Assembly: GCA_016901395.1 (NCBI GenBank)
Contig: JAEAMQ010000089.1
Span: forward strand, 26,837 to 90,836
DNA length: 64,000 nt
Direction of reading: 5' to 3'
From: Prevotella sp.
GTDB taxonomy: Bacteria; Bacteroidota; Bacteroidia; Bacteroidales; Bacteroidaceae
A program made the position numbers and the translations under genes. How positions within the stretch are numbered: the first letter of the stretch is position 1; each line of letters starts with the position of its first letter. Positions 25,791-33,076 of this stretch are shown here, piece by piece. The notes beneath the pieces were generated by a model that worked only from the letters and a program-made list of their open reading frames with translations, did no database searches and was not told the origin of the DNA.

Positions 25791-27242
25791 TTATGGGTTC
25801 ATCTTAATCACTTCCACGGGTTGTTCGGGTGCGTGAGTACTCTTGATTTTCCACTCCTGCGGGTAAAGGTTGTTGGCCCTGTTGCCGATGTTCTTGACAA
25901 ATCCGAGAGGCTGATGACCGAAAGTAACCAGCACGAAGCCACGCGGCGTATTTTCGGGCAGGACGATAGCCTCTTTGCGTAGGTAGCTGATGGCCGTAGG
26001 GTAGTCTACATCGATCTGCGGAAAAGCCTCCCTCCGTATTGCGATGGACAGTGCCAACGATGCATCGGGTACAAGGTCACGTCCTTTCATGGTGCCCAAC
26101 CCGACTCCGGCATACAGGATATGCAGCGCTTTCGCTGCTTTCTCATAGACCGACAGCCAAGCCGAAGGGATGGCTAGCCGGGTATCGCGCAGTTCAATGG
26201 TCTTATAATCGCCCGTCAACCATTGGCCGGTCACATGGTCAAGCTCTGCCGTTTTTCCCTTGGCAGCCTTGTCTTTCTTAGATTTTCCACCACCCTTTCC
26301 TGCCTCGCCGCACATCTGTCTCAGCGCACTGGCCTGATCGCCATGCTTCCGCAACACAGCCACAAACAGCCCTTCGCCCTGCGTCTTGCCCGGAATAAAC
26401 CGATAGACAGGGTGCTGATCTGTCAGCGATCCGATGATATTCCATTCCGGCCGGGTCTCTATCTCCACGAAATCTGCCCCTAAAGTCTCCGCAATCCAAT
26501 TGACATTCTCCTCGTCCTCATGTGCATTAAAAGTGCAGGTGGAATAGATGAGCAGTCCGCCCTCACGCAGACAGGGCCAGATATCCTCCACAATCGAGCG
26601 TTGCAACGTGCGGCAATTCTCTACGTTCTGCATGCTCCATTCTCCAATGGCACCCTCATCCTTACGAAACATACCCTCTCCAGAGCAGGGCACATCGGCC
26701 AGAACCACGTCGAACAACAACCCCGTCTTGCGATAATCGCGTGGAAAATTGTTGGTCACCAGCACGTCAGGATGCCCGAATTTCTGCACATTCTCCGAGA
26801 GAATTGAGGCCCGCAGCTTCATCGGTTCATTGGTCAGGAGCACACTTCCCTGTGGCAACACCGAGCGGGCAGCCGTCGTCTTGCCTCCCGGAGCGGCACA
26901 GAGGTCGAGCATCAGCACTGGATCGTGGACCAATTCCCGCAGGATATGGCATACGAACATCGACGAAGCCTCCTGCACATAGTATCGTCCGGCATGGAGA
27001 AGTGGGTCAAACGTGAAGTTGGGACGCTCGTTCAGATACACCCCTTCGGCACACCATGCCACTGCTTCCCTGGCTCCTGCAACCCTGTCCACAGCCTTCC
27101 TGTCATCGTCTTCGACCCTTTTGAACGGGTTGAGACGGATGCTTGTCGGAGCCTCACTGTCCAATCCTTTTTCCAGTGTGGCATAGAGCGTCTCGCCCAT
27201 GAGTTCGCGTGTGTAAACCTCAAAATCCTTGGGTAGTTGCAT
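25791..27242 (-). CDS. RsmF-like RNA m5C methyltransferase (NOL1/NOP2/Sun family)
   Basis: 483 residues, SAM-dependent cytosine-5 RNA methyltransferase. SAM site LDLCAAPGGKTTAA, motif IV DVPCSGEGMFRKD with the Pro-Cys, and motif VI STCTFNAHEDEENV with the catalytic Cys. The C-terminal ~150 residues, including GVGLGTMKGRDLVPDASLAL and GFVLVTFGHQPLGFVKNIGN, look like the PUA-like domain of RsmF-type enzymes. A Lys-rich linker (GGGKSKKDKAAKGK) joins the parts. The target is probably rRNA, but this is inferred from the family. Confidence 0.93.
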   Translation of the reverse strand: MQLPKDFEVYTRELMGETLYATLEKGLDSEAPTSIRLNPFKRVEDDDRKAVDRVAGAREAVAWCAEGVYLNERPNFTFDPLLHAGRYYVQEASSMFVCHILRELVHDPVLMLDLCAAPGGKTTAARSVLPQGSVLLTNEPMKLRASILSENVQKFGHPDVLVTNNFPRDYRKTGLLFDVVLADVPCSGEGMFRKDEGAIGEWSMQNVENCRTLQRSIVEDIWPCLREGGLLIYSTCTFNAHEDEENVNWIAETLGADFVEIETRPEWNIIGSLTDQHPVYRFIPGKTQGEGLFVAVLRKHGDQASALRQMCGEAGKGGGKSKKDKAAKGKTAELDHVTGQWLTGDYKTIELRDTRLAIPSAWLSVYEKAAKALHILYAGVGLGTMKGRDLVPDASLALSIAIRREAFPQIDVDYPTAISYLRKEAIVLPENTPRGFVLVTFGHQPLGFVKNIGNRANNLYPQEWKIKSTHAPEQPVEVIKMNP

Positions 27243-27263
27243 AAGAAATCGTTTTTGTCATTG

Positions 27264-27295
27264 CAAAAGTAGAATATTTTTCGTTACTTTGCAAC
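27264..27295 (-). promoter_or_regulatory. Promoter of the RNA methyltransferase-folA unit
   Basis: On the minus strand, -7 TACTTTTG (plus 27264-27271) with TTG about 20 bases upstream (plus 27292-27294). The ATG at 27242 is about 20 bases downstream. Confidence 0.65.
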
Positions 27296-27349
27296 TAAAA
27301 GATATTCTGTTTCGTCAAATCCACAGAAAATCAAAATGAATAGAAGCGT

Positions 27350-28012
27350 ATGAAACAGTATCTCATAGCATTGGCATTGATGCTTTCACTCAATGCAACG
27401 GTTGCCGGCGCACAACCCCGCCATCGCCATCATCCGCAGACAACGCAGCAGGTTGCTGCCCCTGCTCCATCCATGACCCCGGTGTCTGGTGTGCCAGACA
27501 GCGCCTCAAAAGACAGTATCGTGGCCTATTCGGACACCACCAGCAAGGCCATTGCCGGTAGTGAGGACACCACCTACAACTCAAACGACTGGGAAGACGA
27601 CCGCGGCTATTCCGGAGACTTCCATCAATTCCTGCGTGATGTGCTGGGAGGCAGCATCGGTTTCGGCGGACTCATCCTCGCCTTGTTTATCATCTTTGCC
27701 CTTCTGCTTTGTGCATTGGCACCGTTTATCGTGGTGATTTTCCTCATCCGATACTTCATCAACCGTCACAATAAGCGAGTGTCGCTCGCTGAGAAGGCTA
27801 TGGAGACCGGCCAACCCATTCCCGACGAGATGATGCCTGCTACCCCCAACTCCCCCGATTACTATTGGAAGAAGGGTATCAAGAATGTCGCCATCGGTCT
27901 CGGCATGCTCATCATGTTCTCCATTTGGGGTGCTGATGTGCTCGCGGGCGTTGGTGCATTGGTGGCCTGTTGGGGCGTAGGACAAATGGTTATTGCAAAG
28001 ACTACAAAGTAA
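27350..28012 (+). CDS. Membrane protein upstream of an ECF sigma gene (DUF6249-like)
   Basis: 220 residues. Signal peptide (MKQYLIALALMLSLNATVAGA), a low-complexity His/Pro/Thr/Ser region, then an acidic stretch. Membrane segments lie at about 103-130 (GGLILALFIIFALLLCALAPFIVVIFLI) and 180-212 (NVAIGLGMLIMFSIWGADVLAGVGALVACW). Between them is YWKKGIKNVA. It resembles the DUF6249 group. It touches the sigma gene directly (stop TAA, then GTG), so the two are translationally close and probably functionally linked. Role unknown. Confidence 0.8.
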   Translation: MKQYLIALALMLSLNATVAGAQPRHRHHPQTTQQVAAPAPSMTPVSGVPDSASKDSIVAYSDTTSKAIAGSEDTTYNSNDWEDDRGYSGDFHQFLRDVLGGSIGFGGLILALFIIFALLLCALAPFIVVIFLIRYFINRHNKRVSLAEKAMETGQPIPDEMMPATPNSPDYYWKKGIKNVAIGLGMLIMFSIWGADVLAGVGALVACWGVGQMVIAKTTK

Positions 28013-28549
28013 GTGGAGCGTTTAGAGGACATCAGTTTGGTCACACAGGTGGCGGTATTCCATAATCGGCGTGCGTTCGACAAGCTGATGCGGGAATATC
28101 AGTCGCCTGTGAGGCGATTCTTCCTCACGCAGACTCTGGGCGACACTCAGCTCAGCGACGACCTCGCCCAGGACACTTTCATCAAGGCTTACACCCGTAT
28201 CGGCCAGTTTCAGGGCAAGTCCTCATTCCTCACTTGGCTCTTCCGCATTGCCTACAATGTGTTTTATGACCATGTGAGGGCACGTCGGGAGACCACCGAC
28301 ATCGACACTGTGGCAGTGAGACAGATGAACTCTGCCGACGGCGATGGCAACCTGAGGATGGACATCTACGACGCACTGAAGCTGCTTACCGACAACGAGC
28401 GCACCTGCGTCACGCTCCAACTCATGGAGGGACAACCCATCGAGAAGATAGCAGAAATCGTGGAAATGCCCGCCAACACAGTGAAAAGCCATCTCTCACG
28501 GGGCAAGAAAAAGATGGCTGATTTTCTTAGAAACAATGGCTATCAGTGA
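28013..28549 (+). CDS. ECF-type RNA polymerase sigma factor, second copy
   Basis: 178 residues, GTG start immediately after the previous stop. Region 2: DKLMREYQSPVRRFFLTQTL, DDLAQDTFIKAYTRIGQF and SSFLTWLFRIAYNVFYDHVR. Region 4: LKLLTDNERTCVTLQLMEG through AEIVEMPANTVKSHLSRGKKKM. Clearly different from the sigma at 6902 (two separate ECF units in this window). The next gene overlaps or abuts its stop. Confidence 0.94.
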   Translation: MERLEDISLVTQVAVFHNRRAFDKLMREYQSPVRRFFLTQTLGDTQLSDDLAQDTFIKAYTRIGQFQGKSSFLTWLFRIAYNVFYDHVRARRETTDIDTVAVRQMNSADGDGNLRMDIYDALKLLTDNERTCVTLQLMEGQPIEKIAEIVEMPANTVKSHLSRGKKKMADFLRNNGYQ

Positions 28550-28551
28550 CC

Positions 28552-28935
28552 ATGACAACCATCAAAAAGACAAACGCAATGGAAATAAACAACAATATGA
28601 AGACAGACGACGAATTGCTGGAGCAGTTTTTCAGTGCTTCGAAGCTGGACATCGAGGACAACGGCTTCTCCGACAGGGTCATGCGACAGATACCTCAGCG
28701 GGCAAAATGTGCCAACAAAATATGGACCACGTTCTGCTTTGCGGCTGTCATGGCACTGTTCTTGCTCTTTGATGGCATCAAGGATTTGCGGATGCTGGCC
28801 TCCAATTTCATAGGTGACACCGCAGGCTATCTGGCTTCGATAGACCTCAGCCGGTTCTCGCCGACACTCCTGTTGGCCTCTGCCCTGATACTCGGCACGG
28901 TGGGAGCCTACAACGTTTTGTCTAATCAAAGATGA
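28552..28935 (+). CDS. Two-TM protein paired with the ECF sigma (DUF5056-like), possible anti-sigma
   Basis: 127 residues from the ATG at 28552; a GTG at 28546 overlapping the sigma stop (GTGA) and later ATGs at 28579 or 28597 are alternatives. The N-terminal cytoplasmic part holds DDELLEQFFSASKLDIEDNGFSDRVMRQIP (28603-28692), similar to the start of proteins encoded beside Bacteroidota ECF sigma factors. Two membrane segments follow, about 62-80 (WTTFCFAAVMALFLLFDGI) and 102-120 (PTLLLASALILGTVGAYNV). The 3' end overlaps the convergent porE-like gene by 14 bases. Confidence 0.75.
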   Translation: MTTIKKTNAMEINNNMKTDDELLEQFFSASKLDIEDNGFSDRVMRQIPQRAKCANKIWTTFCFAAVMALFLLFDGIKDLRMLASNFIGDTAGYLASIDLSRFSPTLLLASALILGTVGAYNVLSNQR

Positions 28936-31012
28936 TGGTTGTGCCGTCGTCGCCCGACTTCTTATTCTCATCCTCCTGCAGCTTCGGCTTGGGAGGATTT
29001 TTCAGATTACCCTTCTCGTCAAACATACCATAGGTGGTGCGCAGCACGGTGAACTCCGTGCGGCGGTTCAGCTGGTTACAAATCTCCTGTTTCTTATCGT
29101 CTTTGATGGCTTTCACAAATTCTTCTGAAAGCACGTCGCCCTCTTTCAGCCACGGATATTTCTCTGTCACTTTCTTCTTGATGGTCTTCGGACGCTCTTT
29201 GCCATAGCCCTTCGGCGTGAGCCTGTCGGCTGCAATGCCGTGGGCTATGAGGTAGGCCACCACCGACTCCGCGCGCCGCTGGGAGAGTCGTTTGTTGTAT
29301 TCGGCCGAACCTTTATAGTCGGCATGCGCGCTCAACTCTATGGTGATGTTCGGGTTTTCGTTGAGCAACGTCACGAGCTTATCCAGTGCAGTCTTCGATG
29401 AGTCGCGCAAAGTGGCCTTGTCGAAGTCGTAGAAAATGTTGTCGATCAGCGTCGGTGCCGATATGTTGGCCAAGGCAAACTGCAGCGTGGTGTCGCGCGA
29501 CTCCTTCGGATTGACCCATGCCTGCACCTCCTCTTTGTGGTTGAGGAACCCCTTGCAGGTGGCCAGGAACAGATAGCGGACGCCTTCGTCCAGCGTCTTG
29601 GTAAACGAACCGTCGCTCCTCACGCTCAGTTTCTCGTTGGTTCCGTCGTCGCCCACCACATAGACCTGGGCCGCGGGCAACTCATATCCCTCCATCTCGT
29701 AGACCCATCCTTTCACCGTTTGCACTATCTCGGGGTTCTCAAACGAGTAGATATGGTCCCATCCGCGACCGTCGCCACGGTTGCTGGAGAAGTAGCCGCG
29801 GTTGTAGGCACCTTCGAAGGTCATGCCGAAGTCGTCGCCCTGGGAGTTCAACGGAAATCCGGGGTGGGAGAGATGGTAGTGGCCATCTTTGCCGATTTTG
29901 GCAATGAAGATGTCCAGACCGCCGAGCCCCGGATGCCCGTTGCTGGAGAAATAGAGGTCACCGTTGGGACGGAACGTGGGAAACTCCTCGTCGCCCTCGG
30001 TGTTGATGGGATCGCCCAGATTTTCCACACCGCCATAGCCTCCGGGCGTGATGCGCACGCGCCAGATATCGAGACCGCCCTTGCCGCCAGGCATGTCACT
30101 CGTGAAATAGAGCCATTCGCCGTCGGGCGAGACGGCGGGATGGGCATAGCTGGAGAGCGTGTCGTTGGTGAGTTTCACCTCTGTGGCCTTGCCCCATGCG
30201 GCATCCGATCGGTTGGAAACCATCAACTGGGCATAGCGCGGGTAGCTGGCATCGGTGGCACACTGTGTGAGATACATCTCTCGGCCGTCGACAGAGAAAC
30301 TGCATGCACCTTCATCGTAATCGGTGTTGAGTCCGCCGGTCACAGCCTCGGGCTTGCTCCATTTGCCCTTGTCGTCCTTTTCCGATACGAAGATGTCGGC
30401 GGGTTTGGTGCCCGTGATGCCGCTCAGTTCGTCGCCCTGCGCCTCGTTGCGGGTCGACGAGAAATAGAGTTGATCGTAGTTGTCGCCAAAAAGCATCGGC
30501 GAATACTCCGCCCGACGGGAGTTGAAGACATCCATCTTCTTCACCATGTAACGGCTGCCCAGCTCCTTTTGTTGCGGGGCTTGGAGGGCAGACTGCAGTC
30601 CGGCCTCGGCCAGACGGTTGTGGGGAAAGGAATCAAGCACTGTCCTGAACTCGTCGGCTGCTTCTTTGTAACTGCCGTTTTTCATGAGTTGGCGGGCCAG
30701 GGCGAGTCGGTCGAAGACACCGGCCTGATTGTATCGCAGCATATTGCGGTAGGCGGCAATGGCCTTGGGTGTCTGGAGGCTCTTGTCATAACAATAGGCC
30801 ATCTTGCCGGCGATGCGCCCGCGCTTCTCCCGGTTCTTGGCTTCGGTCTTCTGATAGGCCTGTTTGAATTCGTTTCCGGCATCGAAATACTCGCCCAAGG
30901 CTAGATATTTCTCGCCTTGTTTGATATTCCGGTCGGCCCCGCAGGAGTCTAACAGCATCCACGCCAACAGCAGCATGAGGACCGATATATGTTTTGTTTT
31001 GACAGTTTCCAT
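28922..31012 (-). CDS. porE: PorE-like lipoprotein: TPR, beta-propeller, CRD, OmpA-like domain
   Basis: 696 residues from the ATG at 31012 (an in-frame TTG at 31024 is less likely). Lipobox near the start (LLLAWMLLDSC). Domains in order: TPR-like helices (about 25-150: GEKYLALGEYFDAGNEFKQA), a WD40/PD40-type beta-propeller (about 160-430, repeated YFSSxR and SPDGEWLYFTSDMPGG elements), a carboxypeptidase-regulatory-like domain (about 435-510, GWVYEMEGYELPAAQVYV), and an OmpA peptidoglycan-binding domain (from about 520: FYDFDKATLRDSSKTALDKL, then ELSAHADYKGSAEYN and LSQRRAESVVAYL). This four-domain order and length match PorE, a periplasmic peptidoglycan-linked part of the type IX secretion system; a generic OmpA/PD40 protein is the alternative. 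Confidence 0.82.
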   Translation of the reverse strand: METVKTKHISVLMLLLAWMLLDSCGADRNIKQGEKYLALGEYFDAGNEFKQAYQKTEAKNREKRGRIAGKMAYCYDKSLQTPKAIAAYRNMLRYNQAGVFDRLALARQLMKNGSYKEAADEFRTVLDSFPHNRLAEAGLQSALQAPQQKELGSRYMVKKMDVFNSRRAEYSPMLFGDNYDQLYFSSTRNEAQGDELSGITGTKPADIFVSEKDDKGKWSKPEAVTGGLNTDYDEGACSFSVDGREMYLTQCATDASYPRYAQLMVSNRSDAAWGKATEVKLTNDTLSSYAHPAVSPDGEWLYFTSDMPGGKGGLDIWRVRITPGGYGGVENLGDPINTEGDEEFPTFRPNGDLYFSSNGHPGLGGLDIFIAKIGKDGHYHLSHPGFPLNSQGDDFGMTFEGAYNRGYFSSNRGDGRGWDHIYSFENPEIVQTVKGWVYEMEGYELPAAQVYVVGDDGTNEKLSVRSDGSFTKTLDEGVRYLFLATCKGFLNHKEEVQAWVNPKESRDTTLQFALANISAPTLIDNIFYDFDKATLRDSSKTALDKLVTLLNENPNITIELSAHADYKGSAEYNKRLSQRRAESVVAYLIAHGIAADRLTPKGYGKERPKTIKKKVTEKYPWLKEGDVLSEEFVKAIKDDKKQEICNQLNRRTEFTVLRTTYGMFDEKGNLKNPPKPKLQEDENKKSGDDGTTIIFD

Positions 31013-31209
31013 CGTTATTTTCAATAACGCCCACGGGCTGTTTTTATTGTTGTTTGGGCTTATTCTGTTTCTGATTTTGCGTAGCGTCCGTGCGGTTGGG
31101 GTCGGTTTCTCTCCCTTTTGCCCTGTGTGTGGACGGTCTGGTCATAGGGTTGACATGGGCGTACCCTTTTGTTTTGTCAACTTCTTTCATCAAAATCATG
31201 TCTTTTTTT

Positions 31210-31575
31210 ATACTTCAATGAGAAGAGAAATCCACTGATTTCAAGCCCTGAAGATGGAATTATTGTGCCATTTGGCCCTGATTTCTGCCCCAAAATATAC
31301 TTTTGAGGCCGTTTTTAGGCTTTTTTCAGCTGTGAACTGGACCAAAACGTTGTGCGATGAGATAGTAATCGTCGTGCGATTCGATAGTAATCGCGAGACG
31401 ATTCGATAGTAATCGCAAAACCGTTATTTGTCAATAAATTACAAGTTGTTGTCTATCAATGTTTTCGCTTCGTCTCATTTTTCCCCGATTTTCCGCCGTG
31501 TGATGTGCTCAATTCGTTTTAAGCCCTATATTTGAAGACTTTCTTCAATTTCTTTCAACGTCAATTTATTGTTAG
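31210..31575. repeat. Dispersed ~365-base element, copy 1 (with 22-bp array)
   Basis: Alignable with 48208-48570. Shared landmarks at identical relative positions: GCGAT (31354), TTGTCAATA (31428) and TCTTTCAAC (31551), each exactly 17000 bases from its partner, so this stretch has no net length difference. The upstream part shares GGCTTTTTT and CATTTGG words. It lies between the mrp terminator and the porE-like gene. Confidence 0.85.
31354..31418. repeat. 22-bp tandem units, copy 1 core
   Basis: GATAGTAATCG recurs at 31361, 31383 and 31405 (22-bp period). Each unit is an imperfect palindrome of TGCGATT(A/C)GATAGTAATCG type. Confidence 0.85.
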
Positions 31576-31629
31576 CGTGTTTTATGCAATGATGAGGCTT
31601 TACATCGGTACAAGGGGCGTTTTAACCAG

Positions 31630-31667
31630 GATGCCACGGATTTGAAATCTGTAAAATCCGTGGCATC
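31630..31667. repeat. Hairpin of the ATCCGTGGCATC word
   Basis: GATGCCACGGATTT (31630-31643) pairs perfectly with AAATCCGTGGCATC (31654-31667) around a 10-base loop. Flanking ACCAG and CCGTGGT extend it imperfectly. No poly-T follows, so it is listed as a repeat. Confidence 0.75.
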
Positions 31668-31771
31668 CGTGGTAAAACTACCGCTTGGCGTCATTTTACC
31701 AGTATAAAAAAAACAAAAAAATATTGCAATCTTGTGTTTTCTTGAAACTAAAAGAAAGTAAAGGCATCAAA

Positions 31772-31806
31772 AAAGCTATGCCCCGGTCCAGCCGAAGCAT
31801 AGCTTT
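31772..31806 (-). terminator. Terminator of mrp
   Basis: AAAGCTATGC (31772-31781) pairs with GCATAGCTTT (31797-31806). On the minus strand a T6 run follows. It lies about 35 bases after the mrp stop. Confidence 0.85.
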
Positions 31807-31841
31807 CTACCTATAATACAATGAACGAGTCAGGGAAAATC

Positions 31842-32945
31842 CTAACTGTTCTCGATTTCTACAATCTTGGTTTTGGGTTTCTCCTTGTTGCGCAGGTTGG
31901 TCACCGTGACCACAGCCTGAGCCAGATTGATGAACGACTGCCCCGTGATGCTATCCACATTAGTGGCCGCCGGCGTACCCGCATCGCCATTTTCGCAGAT
32001 GCTTTGCACGATGGGTATCTGTGCCAGGAGAGGCACGCCCATCTCCTTGGCCAAATCCTTGCAGCCGTCCTTGCCAAAGATGTAGTATTTGTTCTCGGGC
32101 AGTTCGGCAGGCGTGAACCACGCCATGTTCTCCACCAGTCCGAGGATGGGCACGTTCACCTTGTCATTGCTGTACATGTCGATACCCTTGCGCGCATCGG
32201 CCAGCGCCACCTTCTGCGGCGTGGAGACGATGACTGCACCCGTGATCGATAGAGTCTGGAGCAACGTGAGGTGGATGTCGGAGGTGCCCGGCGGGGTGTC
32301 GAGGATAAAGTAATCCAGTTCACCCCAGTTGGCATCGGCAATGAGTTGCTTCAGGGCCGAGGTAGCCATCGCGCCGCGCCACAGTGTCGCCGTGTCGGGA
32401 CTGACGAAGAATCCGATGCTCAACATCTTCACACCGTATTTCTCCACGGGTTCGATGAGTTGGCGGTCATCCACCTTGACGGCATAGGGACGGGCATCTT
32501 CCACACCAAACATCTTGGGCATCGAGGAACCGAAGATGTCGGTATCGAGCAGCCCCACCTTGTAACCGAGTTTTGCCAGAGCGATGGCGAGGTTGGCCGA
32601 GACGGTGCTTTTGCCCACGCCGCCCTTGCCCGAACTCACGGCAATGATGTTTTTCACATCGGGCAGGAGCTTGCCCACCTCTGGTCTCGGGGCCGACTTA
32701 AACTCGGTCTCGATGGTCACTTCCACGTCTTTGCTCACATGATAGTGTATGGCGGCCTCGGCAGCCTTGACAGTAGACTTGAGGAAGGGGTCGGTCTCGC
32801 GGGGGAAAATCAGTACTATTTTTACCTTCATGCCGTCGATTTGGGGCTGATCGGCGAGCATCTCGCTCTCGATGAGGTTCTTCTTCGTTCCGGCATAAAC
32901 AACCGTCGCCAACGCGTCGGTAATCAGTTTGGGATATAGTGTCAT
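31842..32945 (-). CDS. mrp: Mrp/ApbC-type P-loop ATPase, iron-sulfur carrier family
   Basis: 367 residues. The ATG at 32945 (MTLYPKLITDALATVVYAG) is chosen over an in-frame TTG at 32975 because a -7 promoter box (32973-32980) overlaps that TTG. An N-terminal MIP18-like domain (about 1-80) is followed by a deviant Walker A (SSGKGGVGKSTVSANLA, near residue 105), then LLDTDIFGSSMPKMFG and DYFILDTPPGTSDIHLTLLQ. At the place where many Mrp proteins have a CxxC iron-sulfur ligand pair this one reads NMAWFTPAELPENKYYIFG, with no cysteines. Confidence 0.93.
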   Translation of the reverse strand: MTLYPKLITDALATVVYAGTKKNLIESEMLADQPQIDGMKVKIVLIFPRETDPFLKSTVKAAEAAIHYHVSKDVEVTIETEFKSAPRPEVGKLLPDVKNIIAVSSGKGGVGKSTVSANLAIALAKLGYKVGLLDTDIFGSSMPKMFGVEDARPYAVKVDDRQLIEPVEKYGVKMLSIGFFVSPDTATLWRGAMATSALKQLIADANWGELDYFILDTPPGTSDIHLTLLQTLSITGAVIVSTPQKVALADARKGIDMYSNDKVNVPILGLVENMAWFTPAELPENKYYIFGKDGCKDLAKEMGVPLLAQIPIVQSICENGDAGTPAATNVDSITGQSFINLAQAVVTVTNLRNKEKPKTKIVEIENS

Positions 32946-32972
32946 ATTCTTTGTTGAAACTTTGATATTTGG

Positions 32973-32980
32973 CAAAAGTA
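32973..32980 (-). promoter_or_regulatory. -7 box of mrp
   Basis: TACTTTTG on the minus strand, 28 bases before the ATG at 32945. It decides the start codon of mrp. Confidence 0.6.
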
Positions 32981-33043
32981 CCTAATAATTGCCTAAAATA
33001 CGAATTAAATACAAAGATTTTCATGGTGCGCAAGGATTTTTAG

Positions 33044-33051
33044 TATCTTTG
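33044..33051 (+). promoter_or_regulatory. -7 box of the GH2 gene
   Basis: TATCTTTG, 26 bases before the ATG at 33077. Exact TAnnTTTG match without an obvious -33 TTTG. Confidence 0.6.
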
Positions 33052-33076
33052 TGAACATCTAACAAATCTACTTGAT

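Larger units (their letters stand above)
31013..31771. other. Intergenic region with a dispersed repeat element
   Basis: About 760 bases without a convincing gene. Most is the ~365-base element (31210-31575) containing the 22-bp array. A hairpin of GGATGCCACGGATTT type lies at 31630-31667. Several A/T-rich stretches occur near 31700-31770. Confidence 0.6.

Noticed and set aside
29537..30904. 455-codon plus-strand frame
   Set aside because: Lies antisense within the porE-like gene, whose domains are clear; no family character or signal of its own.
31210..31575. Insertion sequence
   Set aside because: No transposase frame, no terminal inverted repeats and no visible target duplication at either copy.
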